Shown in pieces: positions 1 through 4,984 of a DNA stretch of 13,072 nt (position 1 is the stretch's first letter; each line of letters opens with the position of its first letter). A program made the translations under genes and the position numbers. The notes beneath the pieces are model-generated. The model saw nothing but the letters and a program-made list of their open reading frames with translations, was not told where the DNA came from and did no database searches. Origin of the DNA: Patescibacteria group bacterium (GTDB taxonomy: Bacteria; Patescibacteriota; Minisyncoccia; Phycocordibacterales; UBA9973); NCBI GenBank assembly GCA_019750345.1, contig JAIEON010000033.1:1-13072 (forward strand), read 5' to 3'.

Positions 1-684
1 TAGTAGTGTATGAGCACCAATAATAGCGGCGGTTTCAGTACGCAATATTTTGTCTCCGAGTTTGAGCTGGTGAATCTCTTTTGTATCAAATACTGCTCGA
101 TCATTATCGCTCCAGCCACCCTCAGGTCCTACATACATAACAACAGTATCCGGAAGTACTATAGTTGTCGTGTCATCATATGCGTCACAGAGTACTGTAA
201 AGAAAGGAAATGCTTTGAAACTTTCAGAGAGCGTCATAGGTTCGTGTATTGTTACTTTGGTATTTCCACCAGACTGTTCTAGTGCTTCGATACTGATTCT
301 TTCTAGGCGATCAATACGAAGTGATTGTTTGATAGTCCTTTCAGAAATAATCGGCACGATAACACTGACTCCAACTTCTGTGAGTTTCTGAACAGCAAGT
401 TCAAAGCTTGTACTCTTGGTGATACTGATACACGCAATAATTGATCGAAGTAATGGTGCGATAGGGGTGGTGGTGATTTTCTCAATAGTGATTGATTTTT
501 TGTCCTTTGCACTGATTGTTACAGTGATATCTGGTCCTCCGTTGGTAAAGATGATAAATGATTCTCCGACAGAAAATTTGAGCACAGAAACGATCTGATG
601 TACGAGAGAGACGTCACTAATAACTGCAGGAGTTCCTTCTGGTAGAGAATCTATAAAAAATCGGTGAAGTTTCTTAGGTGTCAT
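1..684 (-). CDS. rsmE: 16S rRNA m3U1498 methyltransferase RsmE (C-terminus cut by window edge)
   Basis: RsmE methylates N3 of U1498 in the decoding region of 16S rRNA, using S-adenosylmethionine. The reading frame is open from ATG at 684 to the window edge (228 codons). The family is usually about 240 residues, so only some ten residues are missing. The SPOUT knot signatures are clear: EQSGG near residue 136, GPEGGW at 186-191 and LGDKILRTETAA near 209-220, which form the trefoil-knot SAM site. The N-terminal 70 residues match the PUA-like RNA-binding part in length and in the opening HRFF. The ATG directly abuts the stop codon of the upstream membrane-protein gene (TAAATG) with no Shine-Dalgarno motif, so translation is probably coupled. 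It is the last visible gene of the dedA1 operon. Confidence 0.93.
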   Translation of the reverse strand, partial: MTPKKLHRFFIDSLPEGTPAVISDVSLVHQIVSVLKFSVGESFIIFTNGGPDITVTISAKDKKSITIEKITTTPIAPLLRSIIACISITKSTSFELAVQKLTEVGVSVIVPIISERTIKQSLRIDRLERISIEALEQSGGNTKVTIHEPMTLSESFKAFPFFTVLCDAYDDTTTIVLPDTVVMYVGPEGGWSDNDRAVFDTKEIHQLKLGDKILRTETAAIIGAHTLL

Positions 685-1176
685 TTAGATAGTTTTGTTG
701 ATAGTGAGTTTGGTCATGGCGACAATGCGACGATATTCATTGATAACCAAAATAATCACGATAGTATTAAATAAGAGAAATGCAGTGACAATCAACGAGA
801 AATGCACACTGATTTCGTATAGTTGGTAGATACTAAATCCACTGAGAAAGATAATTGAAACAGGATATGCCCAGAGTCTATTTTTCCATAGACCCCAGAC
901 TAGTAAAAGTTTGACTGCGCCGTGACTAAAGAAATAAAACGCGCCTATTGTCTGGACCTTGTCAGACATAGTTTGGACCAGTGATGCTAGTGTTGCGAGT
1001 ATGCCAGTGCCACTAGAAAGAGAGGTGAGGAATGGATCAATAATGCCAGTGAATGCAAAAAAGAACCCGGCAAGAATATCCAGTACGGCGATAACACCAT
1101 TCATAAGTATTGTGGCAAGAAAGGCCTTATGCAGATGGTCTTGCGTATTTGGAGATAGAGTGGTCTGAGGTGTCAT
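685..1176 (-). CDS. DUF2127-like four-helix membrane protein
   Basis: A 163-residue integral membrane protein of unknown function. Four hydrophobic segments are visible: about residues 17-43, 76-100, 102-122 and 126-146. A loop of about 30 residues rich in Ser, Gly and Thr lies between the first two. The N-terminal HKAFLATILMNGVIAVLDILAG and the following helix with FSHGAVKLLLVWGLW resemble the DUF2127 family of predicted membrane proteins; this assignment is from memory of the family pattern. It sits in the middle of the dedA1 - DUF2127 - rsmE operon: its ATG is one base after the dedA1 stop (TAATATG) and its TAA abuts the rsmE ATG. No catalytic residues can be pointed to. Confidence 0.75.
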   Translation of the reverse strand: MTPQTTLSPNTQDHLHKAFLATILMNGVIAVLDILAGFFFAFTGIIDPFLTSLSSGTGILATLASLVQTMSDKVQTIGAFYFFSHGAVKLLLVWGLWKNRLWAYPVSIIFLSGFSIYQLYEISVHFSLIVTAFLLFNTIVIILVINEYRRIVAMTKLTINKTI

Positions 1177-1177
1177 A

Positions 1178-1771
1178 TTAATTGAGAATGAAGCGACGAT
1201 ACAAATAACGAAGGAGGGAAATACCCGCTACGACACCTATCGTAATTAAAATAATATTACGCACGAGATCTACTCCATCAATAATCCGTACAATGCGACT
1301 TTGGAAGTAATATCCAACCCAGATAAATAAAGGGACATAGATAACCAGTGCGGCGAGTTCATAGGTAATAAACTTACGAAAAGGAACTTTTTGATGCCCT
1401 GCAATGAAAGGACCGATAAATCGAAGCTGTACCATAAATCGTGAGTAAAAAATAACTTTCTCCACATGATCGTGAATCCATTCTTGTTTGGATTCTAGTC
1501 GGTGAGCAAAAAACTTTTCATAAAATCGTGTAATAAATTTGTTACCACCGCGCGCGAGTGTATACATGACAATATCACTTGCCAGTAATCCGGCGATAAC
1601 GATAGGGATAAGATAGAATATTTGTGCGTGACCACTACCTGCGAGATATCCGAGTGCGAGGAGGACTATTTCTTCAGGGACAGGGATAACAACATTTGCT
1701 AAAAACGACACACCAAAGATGCCGATATAAGAGAATGTCCCGAGCTGGTTAATAATAGCGAGTGTTTCCAT
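1178..1771 (-). CDS. DedA / VTT-domain membrane protein (first copy)
   Basis: DedA-family proteins are multi-helix inner-membrane proteins; some members flip undecaprenyl-phosphate or phospholipids, and they support envelope integrity and proton-gradient homeostasis. This 197-residue protein is full length for the family. It shows the re-entrant helix motif around residues 28-43 (VIPVPEEIVLLALGYLAG), the following segment with SDIVMYTLARGG, and the signature RFMVQLRFIGPFIAGHQKVPFRKF near residues 110-134. The substrate cannot be read from the sequence. It is first in an operon with a DUF2127-like gene and rsmE. A weak -10-like hexamer (TATTCT, 1786-1781 on the minus strand) lies nine bases from the ATG. 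It is divergent from a second DedA gene, sharing about 30% of its pattern rather than being a recent duplicate. Confidence 0.88.
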   Translation of the reverse strand: METLAIINQLGTFSYIGIFGVSFLANVVIPVPEEIVLLALGYLAGSGHAQIFYLIPIVIAGLLASDIVMYTLARGGNKFITRFYEKFFAHRLESKQEWIHDHVEKVIFYSRFMVQLRFIGPFIAGHQKVPFRKFITYELAALVIYVPLFIWVGYYFQSRIVRIIDGVDLVRNIILITIGVVAGISLLRYLYRRFILN

Positions 1772-1780
1772 GTGTCTATA

Positions 1781-1786
1781 AGAATA
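1781..1786 (-). promoter_or_regulatory. Weak -10 candidate for dedA1
   Basis: Minus-strand TATTCT ends nine bases before the dedA1 ATG, the spacing seen at the other leaderless genes here. It matches the -10 consensus at only four of six positions and has no clear -35. Confidence 0.3.
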
Positions 1787-1805
1787 TCACATTTATAGCC
1801 TTTTC

Positions 1806-1814
1806 TGGTACTAT
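1806..1814 (+). promoter_or_regulatory. Extended -10 promoter of dedA2 (leaderless)
   Basis: TGGTACTAT is an extended -10 element (TGn plus TACTAT). It ends seven bases before the ATG at 1822, so transcription should start at or next to the start codon. This placement also argues for 1822 rather than the upstream in-frame ATG at 1762 as the real start. Confidence 0.5.
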
Positions 1815-1821
1815 AGTTGAT

Positions 1822-2439
1822 ATGGAACAATTCTCTCTTTTTATTACTGATATTTTTTTCTCGGTAGCGCCGATTGTCCGCACTGTCATTATTTTTGCAT
1901 TCTCGTACGGTGAAGGTCTTCCTGTTATAGGTTCTATTTTGCCAGGAGGAACAATTGCGCTGTTGGTAGGGAGTCTGTCTGCGAGTGGATTTATCAATCC
2001 CTTGTTTGCAGTAGGAGTAATTACTGTAGGAAGTTTCTTGGGGGACATCACAGGATTCTTCATCGGAAAACGGTTGAAACAGTGGAAATGGATCAAAAAA
2101 TTTGTCGGAGATGAAAAAAATCAGACTTCATGGGATGTATTTGATAGACATCTTGCATTGATCGTAATTTTTGGAAAATTGATTCCTGTTGTTCGTTCAA
2201 CGCCATCGTTCTTTGCTGGTGCACGTAATGTGAAGGTCCGTAAGTACTTTTTTTATAGTTTCCTTGGTTCACTACTGTGGGCGATCGTAGGAATTTACGG
2301 CGGCAACATTCTTTCTCGTGTATTTGGTACTGCAGCTATTCCTGTTATTGTAGGTATTCTTATAGCTAGTGGAGTTGCAGCGCTTATAACGCAAAAACAC
2401 AAAGCAAGAAAAAAGAAGCGACAGAGTATGTCAGAGTAG
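1822..2439 (+). CDS. DedA / VTT-domain membrane protein (second copy)
   Basis: A 205-residue DedA-family membrane protein. Visible signatures: YGEGLPVIGSILPGG at about residues 29-43 (the family's acidic residue plus the P-G re-entrant turn), LGDITGFFIGKRL near residues 74-86, and FGKLIPVVRSTPSFFAGARNV near residues 117-137, the classic F-x-x-(G/R)-x-x-P-x-x-R-x-x-x-x-x-x-A-G region. It ends in a basic tail (KHKARKKKRQ) expected to face the cytoplasm. An in-frame ATG at 1762 would add 20 residues, but that start would lie inside the divergent dedA1 gene and upstream of the promoter, so 1822 is preferred. Stop is TAG, one of only two in the window. A strong hairpin follows six bases later. It is closer to the canonical PGG-type DedA than its minus-strand neighbour. 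Confidence 0.88.
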   Translation: MEQFSLFITDIFFSVAPIVRTVIIFAFSYGEGLPVIGSILPGGTIALLVGSLSASGFINPLFAVGVITVGSFLGDITGFFIGKRLKQWKWIKKFVGDEKNQTSWDVFDRHLALIVIFGKLIPVVRSTPSFFAGARNVKVRKYFFYSFLGSLLWAIVGIYGGNILSRVFGTAAIPVIVGILIASGVAALITQKHKARKKKRQSMSE

Positions 2440-2444
2440 CAAAC

Positions 2445-2476
2445 ATAAAATCCCCACATCACTGTGGGGATTTTAT
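2445..2476. terminator. Intrinsic terminator after dedA2
   Basis: A perfect 14-bp stem (2445-2458 with 2463-2476) with loop TCAC. The A-rich 5' arm and T-rich 3' arm (CCCC/GGGG core, ATTTTAT end) make it able to work on either strand. Confidence 0.85.
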
Positions 2477-2541
2477 ACAAGATTGAACCTCAAACTTTCA
2501 TAGTGGTTGAGAACTTATTCGTATATAGATCACAACTATAT

Positions 2542-2550
2542 TGCTATAGT
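2542..2550 (+). promoter_or_regulatory. Extended -10 upstream of possible small RNA
   Basis: TGCTATAGT here is identical to the nine-base extended -10 of tRNA-Asn at 2719-2727. It would start a transcript near 2557. No good -35 is seen. Confidence 0.35.
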
Positions 2551-2555
2551 CGCGA

Positions 2556-2691
2556 ACTAAACCCCTAAGCCCGTCCTGCAAGCGAGTCATAACAAGGAGA
2601 AACCTTACTTCTTAACCATACTCCTATTTCTGACTAATAGATAGTATCTATTAGTCAGCTCTGTGGCATAATCAGAAAAGAGGGTTTTTGT
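2556..2691 (+). ncRNA. Possible structured small RNA of unknown class
   Basis: There is no protein frame here. The ends can pair: AC plus AAACCC and CT near 2556-2566 with AG, GGGTTT and GT near 2679-2691, with one bulged A and a small internal loop, giving a closing helix of about ten pairs. Inside is a perfect 13-bp hairpin (2630-2642 with 2646-2658, loop AGT) and a weaker AGGAG/CTCCT pairing. The 3' end GGGTTTTT resembles a terminator tail. I compared it by eye with tmRNA, RNase P RNA, SRP RNA and 6S RNA and found none of the conserved blocks of the first three; 6S cannot be excluded because it is defined by shape. The segment could instead be leader sequence or chance structure. Confidence 0.3.
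2630..2658. repeat. Perfect inverted repeat (13-bp arms, 3-nt centre)
   Basis: Arms 2630-2642 and 2646-2658 around AGT pair without a mismatch (CTGACTAATAGAT and its complement). It has no flanking T run, so it is not an obvious terminator. It may be the apical hairpin of the possible small RNA or an operator-like site. Confidence 0.7.
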
Positions 2692-2698
2692 AGGGATA

Positions 2699-2727
2699 TT
2701 GAAAAGATCCTACTAAAATGCTATAGT
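2699..2727 (+). promoter_or_regulatory. Promoter of tRNA-Asn
   Basis: TTGAAA (2699-2704), 17-bp spacer, TATAGT (2722-2727), with TG-C extending the -10. The predicted start near 2734 leaves a 5' leader of about 20 nt before the tRNA, to be removed by RNase P. Confidence 0.65.
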
Positions 2728-2753
2728 TTTCGCACACTTTTAGAGTGAAATAT

Positions 2754-2825
2754 TCCCCTGTAGCTCAGCGGTAGAGCGGTCGCCTGTTAAGCGATTGGCC
2801 GTTGGTTCGAATCCAGCCGGGGGAG
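2754..2825 (+). tRNA. tRNA-Asn (anticodon GTT)
   Basis: A complete cloverleaf of 72 nt. Acceptor TCCCCTG (2754-2760) pairs with CGGGGGA (2818-2824) with one U-G pair. The D arm is GCTC/GAGC. The anticodon stem GTCGC/GCGAT holds loop CTGTTAA, anticodon GTT at 2786-2788. The variable loop is TGGCC, and the T arm is GTTGG/CCAGC around TTCGAAT. The discriminator is G2825, followed by CAT, so the 3' CCA is not encoded and must be added by the CCA-adding enzyme. It stands alone with its own promoter and terminator. Confidence 0.95.
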
Positions 2826-2827
2826 CA

Positions 2828-2874
2828 TAATACGAAAAAAGACTACCTAATTTAGGTAGTCTTTTTTCGTATTA
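2828..2874. terminator. Very long terminator hairpin behind tRNA-Asn
   Basis: 2828-2850 is a perfect inverted repeat of 2852-2874 (23 bp, centre 2851), in practice a stem of about 21 pairs with a tiny loop. The 3' arm contains CTTTTTT. It begins only three bases after the tRNA 3' end, so it may also guide 3' processing. Confidence 0.8.
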
Positions 2875-2968
2875 CCTTCCGGCATGATGAGAACCGAAGG
2901 CGCCAGTACCGCAAACGAACTTGTGAGTTTTACTGCGGTACTGTGCGTTTCGACCGACCAAAGGAAGG
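2875..2968. repeat. Long imperfect hairpin element of unknown nature
   Basis: Nested arms share one centre near 2922: CCTTCC (2875-2880) with GGAAGG (2963-2968); CGAA, CGC and CAGTACCGCA (2895-2913) with TGCGGTACTG, GCG and TTCG (2934-2952), broken by small internal loops; and AACT/AGTT in the loop (2918-2929). There is no protein frame and no T run, so it is not a simple terminator. It could be a structured RNA, a small palindromic mobile remnant, or the leftover of a decayed RNA gene. Confidence 0.45.
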
Positions 2969-2974
2969 GAGAGG

Positions 2975-2985
2975 CGAATCCAGCC
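2975..2985 (+). repeat. Exact 11-nt copy of the tRNA-Asn T-arm
   Basis: CGAATCCAGCC here equals 2808-2818 of tRNA-Asn. A further near copy lies at 3010-3022, where GAATCTAGCCGGG matches tRNA 2809-2821 at 12 of 13 bases. These could be tRNA relics or remains of a recombination site that used the tRNA 3' end. Confidence 0.4.
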
Positions 2986-3029
2986 TCCTAAGAAAATACT
3001 TACTGACGAGAATCTAGCCGGGCTGCATA

Positions 3030-3058
3030 TTGACTTTTTACTAAAATAGTGTTATTAT
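3030..3058 (+). promoter_or_regulatory. Near-consensus promoter of the orphan gene
   Basis: TTGACT (3030-3035), exactly 17 bp, TATTAT (3053-3058): the best -35/-10 pair on the left half of the window. The start near 3065 gives a leader of about 108 nt before the ATG at 3173, very unlike the leaderless neighbours. Confidence 0.6.
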
Positions 3059-3172
3059 ATTACTATAATAGTTCTTCGATATATTTGGTTATTTATATTG
3101 ATTTTGTTGGGTCTTCCTTGCTCCTTCTTGGGATTAGAGACGACTTAATAATATCACTTTAAATAAAAAACC

Positions 3173-3673
3173 ATGCAAAACTTAAATCAAAAAAGGCATA
3201 CGGGTTGCCAGCTTCTCAACACATACTTCATTAAAGGGGTAGCACGTGAGAATCGTAGAAAAGCATTAAATGATGAAAGATTCCTTCTAACACGTTTCTG
3301 GGAAATTGAAACACTGATTACCGATGAAAAAACTGATAACGAAATCCTTGTTGAGGATTTGGTTGTAGATGGTACAGATTATAAAGGGATTTCTGCGTTG
3401 TTATGTTGCAGATATTTAGATTCAGCAAATACAATTGTGGAAAGAATTCTACAATTATTAGAGAATCAAATGGATGGACAACCTGGTAAAGTATCTCTTG
3501 AAACTGGAACGCATATCATCGGGAACATGGAAGCTCCTAATGATCCTGGTTATGTTTTACAATTTAGCTTGCATTGGAAAGCCGATACAAAACAATGGCA
3601 GGTAGTAGCATCTCAGCTCATTCACATCTTTAAAGAAAATCACTTATTTTATCGTATAGCGTATTTTGATTAA
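3173..3673 (+). CDS. Orphan hypothetical protein, 166 residues
   Basis: I do not recognise this protein. It appears soluble and cytoplasmic, with no signal peptide or membrane segment. It is basic and polar at the N-terminus (QKRHTGCQLL, then ENRRKAL), acidic in the middle (TDEKTDNEILVEDLVVDG, residues about 50-67), with a likely amphipathic helix near 86-101 (TIVERILQLLENQ) and a beta-rich C-terminal half (TGTHIIGNM, GYVLQFSLHWK, KQWQVVASQLIHIF). The length, absence of membrane segments and lack of a long A-rich composition argue for a real gene, as do the near-consensus promoter upstream and the terminator downstream. The ATG lacks a Shine-Dalgarno motif (preceded by AAATAAAAAACC). It stands alone between the tRNA region and a REP-like palindrome, so it may be horizontally acquired cargo; that is inference. 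Confidence 0.7.
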   Translation: MQNLNQKRHTGCQLLNTYFIKGVARENRRKALNDERFLLTRFWEIETLITDEKTDNEILVEDLVVDGTDYKGISALLCCRYLDSANTIVERILQLLENQMDGQPGKVSLETGTHIIGNMEAPNDPGYVLQFSLHWKADTKQWQVVASQLIHIFKENHLFYRIAYFD

Positions 3674-3680
3674 AAGATAG

Positions 3681-3707
3681 AATTAAAGGGGTCAGGTACC
3701 TTTAATT
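3681..3707. repeat. REP-like palindrome
   Basis: Arms AATTAAAGG (3681-3689) and CCTTTAATT (3699-3707) around GGTCAGGTA. The form AAAGGGGTCAGGTACCTTT resembles the short palindromes seen near IS200-like REP-associated transposases in many genomes; this is a memory-based comparison, and no transposase is present here. It sits between the orphan gene and its terminator. Confidence 0.5.
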
Positions 3708-3717
3708 CCACAAAATA

Positions 3718-3742
3718 AAAAACCGTACTTTGTACGGTTTTT
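3718..3742. terminator. Intrinsic terminator after the orphan gene
   Basis: An 11-bp stem, AAAAACCGTAC (3718-3728) with GTACGGTTTTT (3732-3742), loop TTT, followed by CTTTTTG. Confidence 0.85.
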
Positions 3743-3795
3743 CTTTTTGAATTAAAAATTTATTTTAAAAAAGAGAGAGGGTTTTGCGGGGTAGA

Positions 3796-3945
3796 ATGGA
3801 TAAAAGTGATTTAGCTGTCGCAAGGCTTGATGATTATTATTTAGAAATAATATTAAATCAAATCTTGACGATGATGAAGAGGGTTAGTAGTCATTTCAAA
3901 AAAAGTAAACAAAAGTCCATCATCACGATGGGCTTTTTACGTTGA
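3796..3945 (+). pseudogene. Doubtful 49-codon frame, perhaps a broken small gene
   Basis: This is the only candidate coding stretch in 3674-3967. From ATG 3796 the frame reads MDKSDLAVARLDDYYLEII and looks protein-like, then becomes basic and runs through the terminator hairpin at 3911-3937 to a TGA, a stop not used by any accepted gene here. One frame over, the sequence near 3860-3895 reads an acidic tail (NLDDDEEG) ending in TAG, as if one base had been gained or lost. No promoter is clear; a purine run (GAGAGAGGG) lies about 18 bases before the ATG. It may equally be non-coding. The rest of 3743-3967 shows nothing beyond the terminator. Confidence 0.2.
3911..3937 (-). terminator. Terminator of the cytochrome b5 operon
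   Basis: An 11-bp stem (3911-3921 with 3927-3937, one T-G pair, loop ATCAC). Read on the minus strand, the 3' arm ends in a T-rich tract (TTTTGTTTACTTTTTTT), which fits termination of the minus-strand operon ending at 3968. Confidence 0.75.
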
Positions 3946-3967
3946 GGTTTTTTAGAAAGAAGGTGAG

Positions 3968-4447
3968 CTAATTCAATTCTTTTAACAAATTCGCTATATC
4001 AAGTGCTTCGGTTACCATTTCAACCTCTCCGTCATTTTTAACTTTCCAGTCGCTTCTTGGTCTATCGGCATAGAGCTCTACACCATTTCCATCGGGGTCA
4101 TTAAGATAGATTGCTTCAGATACACCGTGGTCAGCAGTTCCTGATAGGGGATACTGTTCCTTGATGAGCTTCTGCAAAATTAGCGCAAGTTCTTTTCTTG
4201 TGGGATATAAAATCGCAAAATGATAAAGGCCTGTGTGGCCTACTGGAGGAGGAGTTGCGCCTTTGCCTGCCCAAGTATTGAGAGCTATGTGGTGGTGATA
4301 TCCTCCAGCAGAAAGAAAGACTGCGGAGTCCCCATATCGTGTTGTTATTTCAAATCCTAATATATCTCTATAAAAGAGTAGGGACCGTTCTAGATCTGCA
4401 ACTGTTAAATGTACATGTCCAATAGTTACTTCTGGGTGAATATTCAT
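3968..4447 (-). CDS. VOC-superfamily (glyoxalase/dioxygenase-fold) enzyme
   Basis: A 159-residue single-chain VOC protein with the two beta-alpha-beta-beta-beta modules of the glyoxalase/bleomycin-resistance/extradiol dioxygenase fold. Module one runs from about residue 8 (GHVHLTVADLERSLLFYRDILGF) to 57 and module two from about 72 (TGLYHFAIL) to 127. Likely metal ligands are His11 or His13, His76 and Glu124 (in DPDGNGVELYADRP). The HHH at 51-53 and the phrase SEAIYLNDPDGNGVELYADRP resemble catechol-2,3-dioxygenase (CatE)-like proteins of Firmicutes, which are twice as long; this is a one-domain form. The substrate is unknown. It is last in the operon, 16 bases after the DUF2231 gene, with no Shine-Dalgarno motif. 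Stop is TAG. Methylglyoxal or an aromatic diol are family-level possibilities, not readable here. Confidence 0.88.
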   Translation of the reverse strand: MNIHPEVTIGHVHLTVADLERSLLFYRDILGFEITTRYGDSAVFLSAGGYHHHIALNTWAGKGATPPPVGHTGLYHFAILYPTRKELALILQKLIKEQYPLSGTADHGVSEAIYLNDPDGNGVELYADRPRSDWKVKNDGEVEMVTEALDIANLLKELN

Positions 4448-4463
4448 TAACGTTTTATTTTAA

Positions 4464-4979
4464 TTAGTAATTAATACCAAGTATTTTTAATACTATAGCT
4501 GCGACTGGGTCGGCAGTTGTCCCATATACCATCACTCCTCCGAGTAATCCTGTTATTGAAATTGCGAGCAATCCAAGAACGGCGAGTGTAGTTGAAAGAA
4601 TCGAATGAGTAAGAAGATCTTTTATGAAAGTTATTGCCTTGAGCGCTTTTGGTGATGTTATTTTTGTGGTTATCAAAGGTATAATAACAGAGAGAATCTC
4701 GCCAGCTAATAGTAGTCCATACATCCAGGTTGCTGTCGTCGCAAACAATGCATGTGCTTCGACCAGGTCATGGTTGGGTCGAGTCAGGTGCTCAGCTGTT
4801 TCTCCTGTTGAAAGGGCAACAAACGCACCGAGGACACCGACCAGGAGGAGTGCTCGTTCGATGTGCTTCCATGCGACTGCCGGGAACCATTTCTGAAGTG
4901 GTATTATTTTTATAATTGAATAAACAAAAAGAAGGGCAATAGGGAAATGAACAAAAAGTGGGTGAATGTTGTAAGTCAT
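4464..4979 (-). CDS. DUF2231 membrane protein
   Basis: A 171-residue membrane protein beginning MTYNIHPLFVHFPIALLFVYS, the hallmark opening of the DUF2231 family (IHP-x-x-VHFPIALL). Four hydrophobic segments lie at about residues 8-26, 43-60, 82-104 and 124-155. Conserved His6, His11 and further His residues in the loop with GETAEHLTRPNHDLVEAHALF (59-79) lie near membrane edges and could bind haem or metal; that is inference from their placement. The function of the family is not established, though members are often found beside redox proteins. It is the middle gene of the operon, five bases after the stop of the cytochrome b5-like gene, which supports a shared redox role. No Shine-Dalgarno motif precedes the ATG. 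Confidence 0.85.
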   Translation of the reverse strand: MTYNIHPLFVHFPIALLFVYSIIKIIPLQKWFPAVAWKHIERALLLVGVLGAFVALSTGETAEHLTRPNHDLVEAHALFATTATWMYGLLLAGEILSVIIPLITTKITSPKALKAITFIKDLLTHSILSTTLAVLGLLAISITGLLGGVMVYGTTADPVAAIVLKILGINY

Positions 4980-4984
4980 AATGA

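Noticed and set aside
1762..1821. Longer start of the second DedA protein at 1762
   Set aside because: It would begin inside the divergent dedA1 coding region and upstream of the promoter at 1806-1814; the added 20 residues have no family resemblance.
2982..3028. A second functional tRNA downstream of tRNA-Asn
   Set aside because: An anticodon-loop-like CTCCTAA is present, but neither its stem nor a T stem nor an acceptor stem pairs.
2440..3172. tmRNA, RNase P RNA or SRP RNA in the gene-free stretch
   Set aside because: None of the conserved blocks of these RNAs (tmRNA GGATTCGAC and tag frame, RNase P GAGGAAAGTC, SRP GGAAG/AGCA loop) could be found on either strand.
2440..3760. CRISPR array or complete insertion sequence
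   Set aside because: No evenly spaced repeats and no transposase or integrase frame; only isolated palindromes and short tRNA-like echoes.
3911..3945. C-terminal half of the 49-codon frame at 3796 as real protein
   Set aside because: It is read through a terminator hairpin, is basic and low in complexity, and ends in TGA, a stop not used by accepted genes here.
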